Counted from the stretch's first letter, positions 1-7,150 are shown. The stretch is 8,889 nucleotides of DNA from Rhodobacterales bacterium 34-62-10 (GCA_002282555.1 NCJR01000063.1:1-8889); one strand, 5' to 3'. Notes: generated by a model not told the origin, from the letters alone. Numbers and translations are program-made.

Positions 1-279
1 GGCGGCAAAGGCCAGCATCAGTTCTTTCATGTCCACTTCCGGATGCACCCGTTCCTGAATACGGTCGGGGGCGTCGATATCGGCCAGGCGGACTTTCAGG
101 AAGGCGCGCGAACCAGGGGGATAGTGGTCGGGCTTGAACAGCACGGTGTCGCCGTCGATCGCCACGATGACGACGCCGTGCAGCGTGTCTGCGCAAACCG
201 TGCCGGACGCGGCGAATAGCAGCCACAGCGCCAGCAGCCCGTCCAGCGAGGACGCCCAAGGATGCGGATCACTCATCAT
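1..279 (-). CDS. Thermonuclease (SNase)-like secreted protein, partial (C-terminus beyond the left edge)
   Basis: The first 93 codons of a minus-strand gene are open to position 1, so its end is missing. The start is one of two adjacent ATGs (277-279 or 274-276) overlapping the stop of the upstream lipocalin gene. Residues 1-30 look like a signal peptide: a hydrophobic LLALWLLFAASG core, then a likely cleavage after VCA. From residue 34 the sequence fits the N-terminal half of the staphylococcal nuclease fold: a beta strand (HGVVIVAIDGDTV, with D42 and D44 at the calcium-binding positions), an insertion, then VRLADIDAPD. R64 lies at the place of catalytic Arg35 of SNase and D69 near Asp40. 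The usual IDAPE is IDAPD here, so the general-base Glu43 position appears to be Asp72. The predicted role is a periplasmic or exported calcium-dependent nuclease, or a binding protein of the same fold. It is last in the visible ABC operon. Family assignment rests on about 45 informative residues. Confidence 0.75.
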   Translation of the reverse strand, partial: MMSDPHPWASSLDGLLALWLLFAASGTVCADTLHGVVIVAIDGDTVLFKPDHYPPGSRAFLKVRLADIDAPDRIQERVHPEVDMKELMLAFAA

Positions 280-1306
280 AGCCTGTCATCTCCAGATAGC
301 CGACACCTGCGTGGCTGCCGCTGATCGTCACCGGACCCTCCCAATAGGGCACGGATGTCTGCATCCATGCATCGGGGTTTAGGGCTGTCACGGTCACATC
401 CACACCCTTGTCGGGCAAACGCGCGCGCCATGTCACGGGCACGTCGCGCCCCGCCACCTCATGCCAGCCCAGCGGCGTGGCGGCAAAGGCCCCATCGGGA
501 AAGGCCGTGGCCTGCCCATCGGCGCTGATCCATGTCGCGGCGGTGTAATCGGTCGTTCCGCGCAGCACGAAACCCATCATCTTGTCCCCCGTATCGAAGG
601 ACAGTGAAAACCAGTCCCACCCCGTCTGATCCGCCGCCAGTGGCTGCGATGACCATTCCCGGTCCAGCCATGCCCGCCCCGTCACAGGGATATCGCCACC
701 CGGCAGGGTCAATGTCCCCGCCAGATCGAAAAACGGCTGCGAATAGTAATAGCTGGCCTGCCCCGCCGCAGATTTCACCGAATAACCGTCCTGCCCATGC
801 CGGATCAACGGCCCGGTCGCCGTCAGCGCCACGTCATAGGCAAACTCCGCCCCTGATGCCGTCAGGCGCAACTGATCAAAATCCGGCCCCGCCATCGCCC
901 AGTCGTCGATCCATGCGGCAAAGGGATCAGCCACCACCCCCGCCTGACCAATCCCGCCCCGCGCCAATCGTTCCGCCACAAAATGCGCCTCGGGCGTCGT
1001 CACGGCCGCATGCCCCATCCAAAGCTGCGGCGTCTCCCACCCCTGCCCATCGCGGGGCGCAAGGGCCGACCGGAACAGGGTCCATTGCAACCCATAGGGC
1101 GTGCCATCCGGCCCGGTCATATTGGCGGTCAGATACCACCATTCGATGCGATAGGCAGGATGCGCCCCGTGATCGGCAGGAAATTCCAGCGCGCGGCCCG
1201 GCACCGGGACGGCGAAGTCATCCACTGCGGCGCCCAACCCGGCAAATCCCTGCGCCGCAGCCTGCAAGGGCAGCAGGATCGCCAGCAAAATGACCTTAGC
1301 GTTCAT
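269..1306 (-). CDS. AttH/CrtC-like secreted lipocalin-fold protein (COG5621-type 'predicted secreted hydrolase')
   Basis: A 345-residue protein with a short signal peptide (MNAKVILLAILLPLQAAAQG, probable cut after AAA). I chose the ATG at 1304-1306. A longer in-frame start at 1465 would add 53 Arg/Cys/Trp-rich residues that only shadow the permease gene. From 1306 the gene overlaps the permease stop by 11 bp and begins with a proper signal sequence. Family marks are EWWYLTANM (55-63), WMGHAAVT (96-103), GRAWLDREWSS (210-220), GWDWFSL (229-235), YWEGPVTISG (321-330) and GYLEMTGY (336-343). These conserved Trp, His and Asp/Glu clusters are typical of the two-lobed lipocalin-like AttH/CrtC families. 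CrtC homologues hydrate carotenoids, but this branch is usually encoded with an FtsX-type ABC transporter, has a signal peptide and has no proven reaction. It probably binds or modifies a hydrophobic ligand handled by the transporter on the periplasmic side. No carotenoid genes are nearby. The family call is firm; the function is unknown. Confidence 0.85.
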   Translation of the reverse strand: MNAKVILLAILLPLQAAAQGFAGLGAAVDDFAVPVPGRALEFPADHGAHPAYRIEWWYLTANMTGPDGTPYGLQWTLFRSALAPRDGQGWETPQLWMGHAAVTTPEAHFVAERLARGGIGQAGVVADPFAAWIDDWAMAGPDFDQLRLTASGAEFAYDVALTATGPLIRHGQDGYSVKSAAGQASYYYSQPFFDLAGTLTLPGGDIPVTGRAWLDREWSSQPLAADQTGWDWFSLSFDTGDKMMGFVLRGTTDYTAATWISADGQATAFPDGAFAATPLGWHEVAGRDVPVTWRARLPDKGVDVTVTALNPDAWMQTSVPYWEGPVTISGSHAGVGYLEMTGYDE

Positions 1307-3683
1307 GGCGAAACACCCCCAGCAATTGCGCAGGCGGGGTGCGCGACAAAGACCATGCCGGCCAAAGCGCGGCCAGCGCCGCCGCCAACAGCGCCAGCAC
1401 CCCCAGCCGCAGATAATCCAGCGGAAACAGATACATCGGCAACCGCCAGCCAAACGCCTCGACATTCACCACGGTCAGCAGCGCCCATGCCAGCGCCAGA
1501 CCCAGCGGCAGGGCCAGCGCTCCTGTCAACGCGGCCAGCAAGATGGCGCGGACCAGATCCAGCCCCGCCAGCCTGCGCCGCGTCAACCCCAAGGCCCAGA
1601 CCGGGGCCAGTTGCGGCAATCGCATCGCCGCCAGCGTCAGCAGGCTCATCAGGATCGCGAAACCCGCCACGGCCAGCGTCAGCACGTTCAAGGCGGTGGT
1701 GACGGTAAAGGTCCGCTCGAATACCGCCAAGGACATCGCCTTGATCGCCGCCTGATCGATCATCGCGGCATCAGGAATATCCGCCTGATCGCGCAGCGCC
1801 GCGCGCAATTCCCCAACCTGATCCGGCGCAATCCGCAGCCCAAACCGCAGCGCGTCGATATCCGGAAATACGTCGCGAAACAGGGCTTCCGTCACGATCA
1901 CCTGCCCGATCGGATTGCCGTAATCGCCGTAAATCCCCAGCACGGGCAGGCTGACCCCGGCCCCGACCGGCACCATCGCCCCCAGATCAAGCCCCGCGCG
2001 GCGGTAGAGCTGTTCGTTGATCAGCACGCCTTCCGCGCGCGCCAACCTGTCCCAGACATCCGGCACCGCCCGCAGAAACTGCCAATTCTCACGGTAGGTC
2101 GCGTGATCCCGCGCGGCATAGACCTGCGCGGGCAAACCCTCCACCGTCTGATCCGCCGACAGCAGCGGCAGGATCGCATCCGCCTCACGCCCGGCCACGG
2201 CGATGATCGCCTCTGCCTGCGCGGTGTCGGCGGCACTGACATACAACTCGGACGCCAGACGCTGATCCAGAAACCCGGTGAAGGTCAGGCGGAACGACGA
2301 CACCATGGTGGACACGCCCACATTCGCCGCCATCGCCAGCAAAAGCGCCATCAACGCCAGCGACAGACCGGGCACCTGTTGGCGGGTATCGGCCCAGAAC
2401 CACTGCGTCACCGCACCGCGCGCCGCGCCTTCCGCCAGCCGCAACATGCGCGCCAGCAGCGGCGGCAGGGCCAGCGCCCCCCCGATCAGCAACGCGCCCA
2501 GCATGGCAAAACCTGCGATCAACCCCGATCCCCAGACCGCCAGCCCTCCTGCCACCAGCAGCAGAACAACCGCGACCGCCGCCAGACGCCCGCCTTGCCG
2601 CGCCATCGCCCAAGCCCGTGGTTGCGCCCCGCTCAGCAGTGGCATCCGCGCCAGCGACCACAACGCCCCGGCTGACGCCACCGCCGTGCCCCCCAGCGCA
2701 ATCGCCAGACCCGACAACCACCATGCGGGATGCAGGCTTAGCTGCCCCGACACATCCGCCTCGTAAAGCCCGCGCAACGTCGCTGCCACATCGGGCAACA
2801 GCGCGGCCGCGATGACATAGCCCAGCCCCACACCAATCCCCCCGGCGATCAGCGCCAGCACCGCCAGTTCCACCGCCATCAGCGCCATCACCGATCCAAG
2901 AGGCGCGCCCAAAGCCCGCAACGTGCGCACCATCGGGCGACGCTGCTCAAACGCCAGACCAATGGCCCCATGCACGATGAACAAACCTACGGCAAAGGAC
3001 AGCAGACCAAAGGCCGTCAGGTTCAGATGGAAACTGTCGGTCAATCGCGCCACATCGCCACCTTCCTGCGCGGCACTCTGCATCAGGTCGGGGGCCACAT
3101 CGGACAGGGGTTGCCGCGTCAGGGGTTGCACAGGTGCCACGATCAGCCGATCAATCTGCCCCGCGCGCCCCAACAGGCGCTGCGCCAATCCGATATCCGT
3201 CAGCGCCGTATTGGGTGCCACATCGGGCGAGGCGACGCCCGCTGCCCCCGTATCGGGCAACCGTGCCAACGTGTCCGGCCTTGCGAAAATCTGCCCCTCA
3301 CCCGACAGAAAGGCCCCAAGATCCGCGCCCGCATCCACGCGCACCGGCCCCAACCCGCTGGGTGCCGTCAAAGGCTCCAACCCGATCAGGCGCACACCGT
3401 CCAGCCGCCCCTCGATCACCGGTGACACGGCCCATCCCGCCCGGCGCAGCGCCACATAGGTCTGCTGCGAGATCGCCCCACCACCCCGCGCCGTGATCTG
3501 GGCAAACTGCCCCTCACCTAAGGTCGCGGCCGCCGCGTCATAACTCGCCCGCGCTTCGGCATTGATCGCCTGCACGCCCGACCAAAGCGCCGTCGCCAAG
3601 GCCAGACCCGCCAACAGCGTCACCAGTTGCAACGGATTGCGCCGCCAATGCGATGCCAGCGCGGACAGGATCGCAAAGGTCAC
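1296..3683 (-). CDS. FtsX/LolC-type ABC transporter permease, two-module fusion (795 aa)
   Basis: A large inner-membrane permease starting at GTG (3681-3683). The start overlaps the ATPase stop as GTGA, a common sign of translational coupling. Layout: one N-terminal membrane segment (about 17-38), a periplasmic domain (about 40-220), an FtsX-type membrane block (about 225-345), two further segments (about 365-410), another segment (about 438-462) that starts the second module, a second periplasmic domain (about 465-655), and a final FtsX block (about 660-780). The basic RTLRALGA stretch (253-260) and the matching VWALGLTRRR (695-704) are the cytoplasmic coupling regions that usually contact the ATPase. 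Relatives move or extract lipoproteins and lipids, or act as mechanotransmission machines without transport. With the downstream AttH-like gene, the best match is the AttF+AttG permease pair joined in one chain. No frameshift or truncation is seen. The substrate cannot be read from the sequence. Confidence 0.9.
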   Translation of the reverse strand: MTFAILSALASHWRRNPLQLVTLLAGLALATALWSGVQAINAEARASYDAAAATLGEGQFAQITARGGGAISQQTYVALRRAGWAVSPVIEGRLDGVRLIGLEPLTAPSGLGPVRVDAGADLGAFLSGEGQIFARPDTLARLPDTGAAGVASPDVAPNTALTDIGLAQRLLGRAGQIDRLIVAPVQPLTRQPLSDVAPDLMQSAAQEGGDVARLTDSFHLNLTAFGLLSFAVGLFIVHGAIGLAFEQRRPMVRTLRALGAPLGSVMALMAVELAVLALIAGGIGVGLGYVIAAALLPDVAATLRGLYEADVSGQLSLHPAWWLSGLAIALGGTAVASAGALWSLARMPLLSGAQPRAWAMARQGGRLAAVAVVLLLVAGGLAVWGSGLIAGFAMLGALLIGGALALPPLLARMLRLAEGAARGAVTQWFWADTRQQVPGLSLALMALLLAMAANVGVSTMVSSFRLTFTGFLDQRLASELYVSAADTAQAEAIIAVAGREADAILPLLSADQTVEGLPAQVYAARDHATYRENWQFLRAVPDVWDRLARAEGVLINEQLYRRAGLDLGAMVPVGAGVSLPVLGIYGDYGNPIGQVIVTEALFRDVFPDIDALRFGLRIAPDQVGELRAALRDQADIPDAAMIDQAAIKAMSLAVFERTFTVTTALNVLTLAVAGFAILMSLLTLAAMRLPQLAPVWALGLTRRRLAGLDLVRAILLAALTGALALPLGLALAWALLTVVNVEAFGWRLPMYLFPLDYLRLGVLALLAAALAALWPAWSLSRTPPAQLLGVFRHER

Positions 3684-4330
3684 GCCAACAGCCCCGCACG
3701 CAGATGCAACCGACGCGGCATCAACGCCGCCAGCCGTTCCGAATGGGTCACAAGGATCAGCCCCGCGCCCGTCTCGGCCACCAGATCGCGCAGCAGGGTC
3801 AGCACGGTATCCGCCGTCGCCTCATCCAGATTGCCGGTGGGCTCATCCGCCAACACAAGGGCAGGGCGCGGCGACAAGGTCCGCGCAATCGCCACGCGCT
3901 GCTGCTGTCCGCCCGACAATTGTTCGGGGTATTTGTGCAGATGTGCAGATAGCCCCAACCTGTCCGCCAACGCCCGGTCCCGCGCCGGATCATGCCGCCC
4001 GGCCAGCCTTGCCTGAAACGCGATATTCGCCGCCACGTTCAGCGACGGGATCAGGTTGAACTGCTGAAAGATTACGCCCACTGTGCCCCGCCGCAGCGCC
4101 GCACGCCCCACATCGTCCAGTGCGGTCAGATCCGTGCCCTTGATCGCGACAACACCGCTATCCGCCGTATCCAGCCCGCCGATCAGGTGCAACAGCGTGC
4201 TCTTGCCGGACCCGGACTCGCCCGTCAGCGCCAGCATGCAACCACTGTCCAGATCAAAGGACACACCGCGCAGCACCGGCGCTTCGGTTCCCGGATAGGT
4301 CTTGGTCACATCGCGCAGGCTCAGCAGCAT
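3680..4330 (-). CDS. LolD/MacB-type ABC transporter ATP-binding protein (AttE-like)
   Basis: A complete 216-residue ABC ATPase and first gene of the minus-strand operon. It shows Walker A GESGSGKST (37-45), Q-loop glutamine in FQQFNL (Q89/Q90), ABC signature LSGGQQQR (138-145), Walker B LVLADEP with D162 and catalytic E163, D-loop GNLD (166-169) and switch histidine H196 in VTHS. The phrase VIFQQFNLIPSLNVAANI and the compact length are typical of the LolD/MacB/FtsE branch, whose members partner FtsX-fold permeases. The protein binds and hydrolyses ATP as a dimer on the cytoplasmic face. The ATG at 4328-4330 has a Shine-Dalgarno AAGGA about 6-7 nt upstream. The stop overlaps the permease GTG start. 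All catalytic residues are present, so the transporter should be active. Confidence 0.95.
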   Translation of the reverse strand: MLLSLRDVTKTYPGTEAPVLRGVSFDLDSGCMLALTGESGSGKSTLLHLIGGLDTADSGVVAIKGTDLTALDDVGRAALRRGTVGVIFQQFNLIPSLNVAANIAFQARLAGRHDPARDRALADRLGLSAHLHKYPEQLSGGQQQRVAIARTLSPRPALVLADEPTGNLDEATADTVLTLLRDLVAETGAGLILVTHSERLAALMPRRLHLRAGLLA

Positions 4331-4596
4331 CGGGTATCCTTTGGGGCATCACGCCCACAAGGTAATCGCTTCGCCGGGAATGGAAACACCCCGCGCGCAG
4401 GCAATGAGCATGCGGACAGCATGCCGCGGCGCGCTTTCGGGGTTGGCAAGCACGACCACCCCCTGTAAGCCGCCTCGCAGCGAACATGGACTTGGGTGCG
4501 ATCCCCGAGTGGCTCTTCCGGCCGCCGATCCGCCGGACAAACCGAACACGCTCCCTGTGGGCATTGATCTCGACCCGATCCCAAGGATTGTTGTCG
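4331..4596. promoter_or_regulatory. Divergent intergenic/promoter region between the ABC operon and sulP-like gene
   Basis: This 266-bp gap between two divergent genes must hold promoters for both, but none is convincing. On the plus strand TTGGCA (4443-4448) followed by TGTAAG (4464-4469) resembles -35/-10 boxes with a short 15-bp spacer. On the minus strand only the ABC-gene ribosome site near 4337-4341 is clear. An in-frame upstream extension of the transporter ORF reaches 4486, but its residues look non-coding. Two GCATGC palindromes (listed separately) lie near the centre. No small gene is supported. Confidence 0.5.
4408..4424. repeat. Two GCATGC palindromes one helical turn apart (possible operator)
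   Basis: GCATGC occurs at 4408-4413 and 4419-4424, 11 bp start to start, separated by GGACA. Each copy is self-complementary, so the pair reads as both a direct and an inverted repeat. The position in the divergent promoter region would suit a regulator dimer pair. Six-base palindromes can occur by chance in GC-rich DNA, so this is only suggestive. Confidence 0.25.
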
Positions 4597-6105
4597 ATGA
4601 TGGACGGATTGCAGATGATTTCACTTGATACGTACCGCTCCGAATGGACGGGCAATATCCGCGCCGACCTGATTGCAGGTCTTGTCGTGGCGCTGGCCCT
4701 GATCCCCGAGGCGATTGCCTTTTCCATCATCGCGGGTGTCGATCCCAAGGTCGGGCTTTACGCCAGTTTCTCGATTGCCGTTCTGGTGGCGATCACAGGC
4801 GGTCGCCCCGGCATGATCTCGGCCGCAACCGCTGCGACGGCGGTCCTGATGGTGACGCTGGTCAAGGATCACGGGCTGCAATACCTACTTGCGGCGACCG
4901 TGCTGGCGGGGCTGATCCAGATCGTGATGGGCCTGCTGCGCTTGGGTTTCGTGATGCGCTATGTCTCGAAATCCGTGATGACCGGGTTCGTCAATGCATT
5001 GGCGATCCTGATCTTCATGGCGCAACTGCCCGAACTGGACCCAGGCCGCGTTACGTGGCTGACCTATGCGCTGGTGGCGGCGGGGCTGGCGATCATCTAC
5101 CTTTTCCCGCTGTTGACACGCGCCATTCCCTCGCCATTGGTGACGATCATCGTGCTGACCGCGCTGACCCTGTTCTTCGGCTGGGATGTCCGCACCGTGG
5201 GCGACATGGGCGAACTGCCCGACACGCTGCCGGTGTTCCTGATCCCCGATATCCCCCTGACGCTCGAGACGCTGATGATCATCCTGCCCTATTCCATCGC
5301 GGTGGCGGTGGTGGGCCTGCTGGAAAGCCTGATGACACAGAACATCGTCGATGACCTGACCGACACCAGATCCGACCGCAATCAGGAATGTATCGGCCAA
5401 GGCATCGCCAATACCGCGACGGGTTTCATCGGCGGCATGGCGGGCTGTGCCATGATCGGCCAGTCGATCATCAACGTCAAATCCGGCGGGCGCGGGCGGC
5501 TCTCTTGCTTTACCGCAGGGGTCGTGCTGCTGATCCTTGTGGTGTTCTTGGGTGATCTGGTCAGTCAGATCCCGATGCCCGCATTGGTGGCGATCATGAT
5601 CATGGTCTCGATCGGCACCTTCTCTTGGTCCTCGATCAAGGCGCTGCGAACGCATCCACGCTCGTCCTCCATCGTGATGATCGCCACGGTGGTGACAGTG
5701 ATCTACACCCATAACCTTGCCATCGGCGTGCTGGTCGGTGTGCTGTTGTCGGGCATCTTCTTCGCCGCCAAAATCGCGCAACTCTTCAAGGTCACCTCGA
5801 CCATCTCCAAGGACGGCACCCAGCGCACTTATGTGATCGAGGGGCAGATGTTCTATGGCTCGGTCGAGGATTTCATGAACGCCTTCGACTTCAAGGAAGC
5901 CTTGGACAAGGTCATCATCGACGTCAGCCGCGCCCATATCTGGGATATCTCCAGCGTGCAGGCGCTTGACATGGCCGTGCTCAAATTCCGCCGCGACGGG
6001 GCCGAGGTCGAGATTGTGGGCATGAACGCAGCATCCGAGACCATCGTCGACCAGCTTGCCATCCATGACAAGCCGGGGGCCATGGACAAGCTGATGGCGC
6101 ATTAA
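4597..6105 (+). CDS. SulP/SLC26-family anion transporter with C-terminal STAS domain
   Basis: A complete 502-residue inner-membrane transporter. I chose the ATG at 4597, with AAGGA (4583-4587) 9 nt upstream; ATGs at 4600 and 4615 are possible. The in-frame start at 4486 would add 37 residues that do not resemble the family. The membrane domain spans about 22-395. Its TM1 signature is VVALALIPEAIAFSIIAGVD (30-49), then the TM3 substrate-site segment GGRPGMISAATAATAVL (68-84), and the TM8 acidic residue E243 in LLESL, which in SLC26 proteins lies by the anion site. GGMAGCAMIGQSIINVKSGG (279-298) marks the YbaR-like bacterial branch. The STAS domain (about 410-500) contains DVSRAHIWDISSVQALDMAV, the phospho-loop region. 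Members move sulfate, bicarbonate, chloride or dicarboxylates, mostly with Na+ or H+; the substrate cannot be told here. No cys, carbonic-anhydrase or dct genes are adjacent. The next gene encodes a universal stress protein. Confidence 0.93.
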   Translation: MMDGLQMISLDTYRSEWTGNIRADLIAGLVVALALIPEAIAFSIIAGVDPKVGLYASFSIAVLVAITGGRPGMISAATAATAVLMVTLVKDHGLQYLLAATVLAGLIQIVMGLLRLGFVMRYVSKSVMTGFVNALAILIFMAQLPELDPGRVTWLTYALVAAGLAIIYLFPLLTRAIPSPLVTIIVLTALTLFFGWDVRTVGDMGELPDTLPVFLIPDIPLTLETLMIILPYSIAVAVVGLLESLMTQNIVDDLTDTRSDRNQECIGQGIANTATGFIGGMAGCAMIGQSIINVKSGGRGRLSCFTAGVVLLILVVFLGDLVSQIPMPALVAIMIMVSIGTFSWSSIKALRTHPRSSSIVMIATVVTVIYTHNLAIGVLVGVLLSGIFFAAKIAQLFKVTSTISKDGTQRTYVIEGQMFYGSVEDFMNAFDFKEALDKVIIDVSRAHIWDISSVQALDMAVLKFRRDGAEVEIVGMNAASETIVDQLAIHDKPGAMDKLMAH

Positions 6106-6126
6106 AGCGTTATCGATTTAGCCTGA

Positions 6127-6180
6127 ATCACCTAACGCTGCCTGAAATCAAAGATTTCAACGCGTTAGGTGATAAGTTTT
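6127..6180 (+). terminator. Possible intrinsic terminator/attenuator after the SulP gene
   Basis: The perfect 12-bp middle stem (6127-6138 with 6162-6173) encloses a second 7-bp hairpin and is followed 3 nt later by four T residues (6177-6180). The stem is about half GC and the T run is short, so termination would be weak or partial. This would set usp expression relative to the transporter gene rather than separate them fully. Confidence 0.4.
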
Positions 6181-6195
6181 GTCTCGGTGTAAAAT
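6165..6195 (+). promoter_or_regulatory. Possible separate promoter for the universal stress protein gene
   Basis: TAAAAT at 6190-6195 is a good -10 hexamer preceded by TG at 6188-6189. The best -35 candidate, TTAGGT (6165-6170), matches poorly and leaves a 19-bp spacer. If used, transcription would start near 6202 and free usp from the upstream palindrome. Low confidence: the hexamer is also part of the outer palindrome arm. Confidence 0.2.
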
Positions 6196-6221
6196 CGAAA
6201 CGCTGTAAGAAGGGACCGACC

Positions 6222-7076
6222 ATGACAGACAAGATCATCGCATTGGTGGACGGCTCGGTCTACGCGGCCTCGGTCTGCGACCACGCCGCATGGATCGCGC
6301 AGCGCACGGGCGCGCCGGTCGAACTGATCCATGTTCTGGGCCGCCGCGACGCACCCCAGACGCAGGACCACTCCGGCACGATCAAGCTAGGCGCACGCAC
6401 CGCCCTGCTGGAAGAACTGGCCGAACTGGACGCGCAGCGTGCCAAGCTCATCACCCACCGGGGCCGCGCTATCCTTGAGGATGCCCGCGCCATTCTGGAC
6501 AAGGACGGTGTGGCCGACATCGCGACCCGCCTGCGCCACGGCGATATCGTCGAAGCCGTGGCCGAACTCGAAACCGACGCCCGCGTCATCATCATCGGCA
6601 AGCGCGGCGAGGCGGCGGATTTCGCCAAGGGCCATCTGGGATCGAACCTTGAACGGATCGTCCGCGCCAGCCACAAGCCGGTTTTCGTGGCCTCCCGCGC
6701 GTTCCGGCCCATCGCCAAGGTGCTGGTTGCCTATGACGGCGGCACTTCGGCCATGAAAGCCGTGGATCACATCGCCCGCAGTCCCTTGTTTGCGGGCCTC
6801 GATATCCATGTCGTGACCGTCGGCACCGCCTCGCCTCAGGTCACAAATGGGCTGGAGGATGCCAAGGCCCTGCTCAAGGCCGCAGGTCTGACGGCGCACG
6901 CATCCATCCTGCCGGGCCAGCCCGAAACGGCACTGGCCAAGCTGGTCGAGGAGGCGCAGTTCGACATGCTGGTCATGGGCGCTTACGGCCATTCCCGCAT
7001 CCGCAGCCTCATCATCGGCTCGACCACGACCGCGATGATCCGCGCCTGCAAGGTGCCTGTCGTCCTGATGCGATAA
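6222..7076 (+). CDS. Tandem universal stress protein (two UspA domains)
   Basis: A complete 284-residue cytoplasmic protein made of two Usp folds (about 1-158 and 165-284). Each starts with a hydrophobic strand ending in Asp: IIALVDGS (5-12, D10) and VLVAYDGG (167-174, D172). Each carries the ATP-binding Usp motif Gly-x2-Gly-x9/10-Gly-Ser: GKRG...GSN (126-142, ten-residue spacer) and GAYG...GST (253-268, nine-residue spacer). Both domains therefore look able to bind ATP, as in tandem UspE-like proteins, although the first spacer is one residue longer than usual. The ATG at 6222 has a strong GAAGGGA site (6209-6215) 6 nt upstream. It lies 116 bp after the SulP-type transporter on the same strand, so it could act on that transporter or respond to the same stress. 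That link is inference. Such proteins support survival in starvation, low oxygen or oxidative stress, usually by an undefined mechanism. Confidence 0.92.
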   Translation: MTDKIIALVDGSVYAASVCDHAAWIAQRTGAPVELIHVLGRRDAPQTQDHSGTIKLGARTALLEELAELDAQRAKLITHRGRAILEDARAILDKDGVADIATRLRHGDIVEAVAELETDARVIIIGKRGEAADFAKGHLGSNLERIVRASHKPVFVASRAFRPIAKVLVAYDGGTSAMKAVDHIARSPLFAGLDIHVVTVGTASPQVTNGLEDAKALLKAAGLTAHASILPGQPETALAKLVEEAQFDMLVMGAYGHSRIRSLIIGSTTTAMIRACKVPVVLMR

Positions 7077-7084
7077 GGCAGGCC

Positions 7085-7098
7085 CAAGCAGGGGCTTG
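7085..7098 (+). other. Small hairpin just after the usp stop codon
   Basis: CAAGC (7085-7089) and GCTTG (7094-7098) form a 5-bp stem with an AGGG loop, 8 nt past the usp stop. There is no T run after it, so a Rho-independent terminator is not supported. It may only protect an mRNA end. Confidence 0.25.
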
Positions 7099-7150
7099 CA
7101 CCTTGTCGCAGCACTTGGCAGCTTGCAGGCAACGGCATCCCGTTGGGGGA

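Larger units (their letters stand above)
6102..6208. repeat. Nested imperfect palindrome filling the sulP-usp intergenic gap
   Basis: Three roughly concentric inverted repeats are readable. The outer stem pairs AGCGTT (6106-6111) with AACGCT (6199-6204) and TCGATTT (6113-6119) with AAATCGA (6192-6198), with A6112 bulged. Past one mismatch, TTA (6102-6104), which overlaps the sulP stop codon, can pair with TAA (6206-6208). The middle stem is a perfect 12-bp repeat, ATCACCTAACGC (6127-6138) and GCGTTAGGTGAT (6162-6173). The inner stem is TGAAATC/GATTTCA (6143-6149 and 6153-6159) around an AAA loop. Their centres fall within 5 bp of each other. The structure takes up nearly the whole gap between the sulP stop and the usp ribosome site. 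It may be a mobile-type palindromic intergenic element, an RNase III site or an attenuator. Confidence 0.8.

Noticed and set aside
1307..1465. 53-residue N-terminal extension of the AttH-like protein
   Set aside because: The extension is Arg/Trp/Cys-rich and lies inside the permease gene. The internal ATG at 1306 gives a proper signal peptide.
1290..2675. Long plus-strand frame (461 codons) opposite the permease gene
   Set aside because: Its product is almost all Arg, Gln, His and Pro with no fold or motif. It is the antisense shadow of a well-supported GC-rich permease gene.
4331..4360. Hairpin over the ribosome site of the ABC operon
   Set aside because: GGGC/GCCC with a five-base loop can form, but extension toward the AAGGA needs two mismatches, so the pairing is too weak to claim.
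4486..4596. 37-residue N-terminal extension of the SulP-type transporter
   Set aside because: It is not like SulP N-termini, lacks a ribosome site, and a good AAGGA site precedes the ATG at 4597.
4885..6102. Long minus-strand frame (405 codons) opposite the SulP-type gene
   Set aside because: The product is an unnatural His/Asp/Gln-rich string and the plus strand carries a clear SulP-STAS protein.
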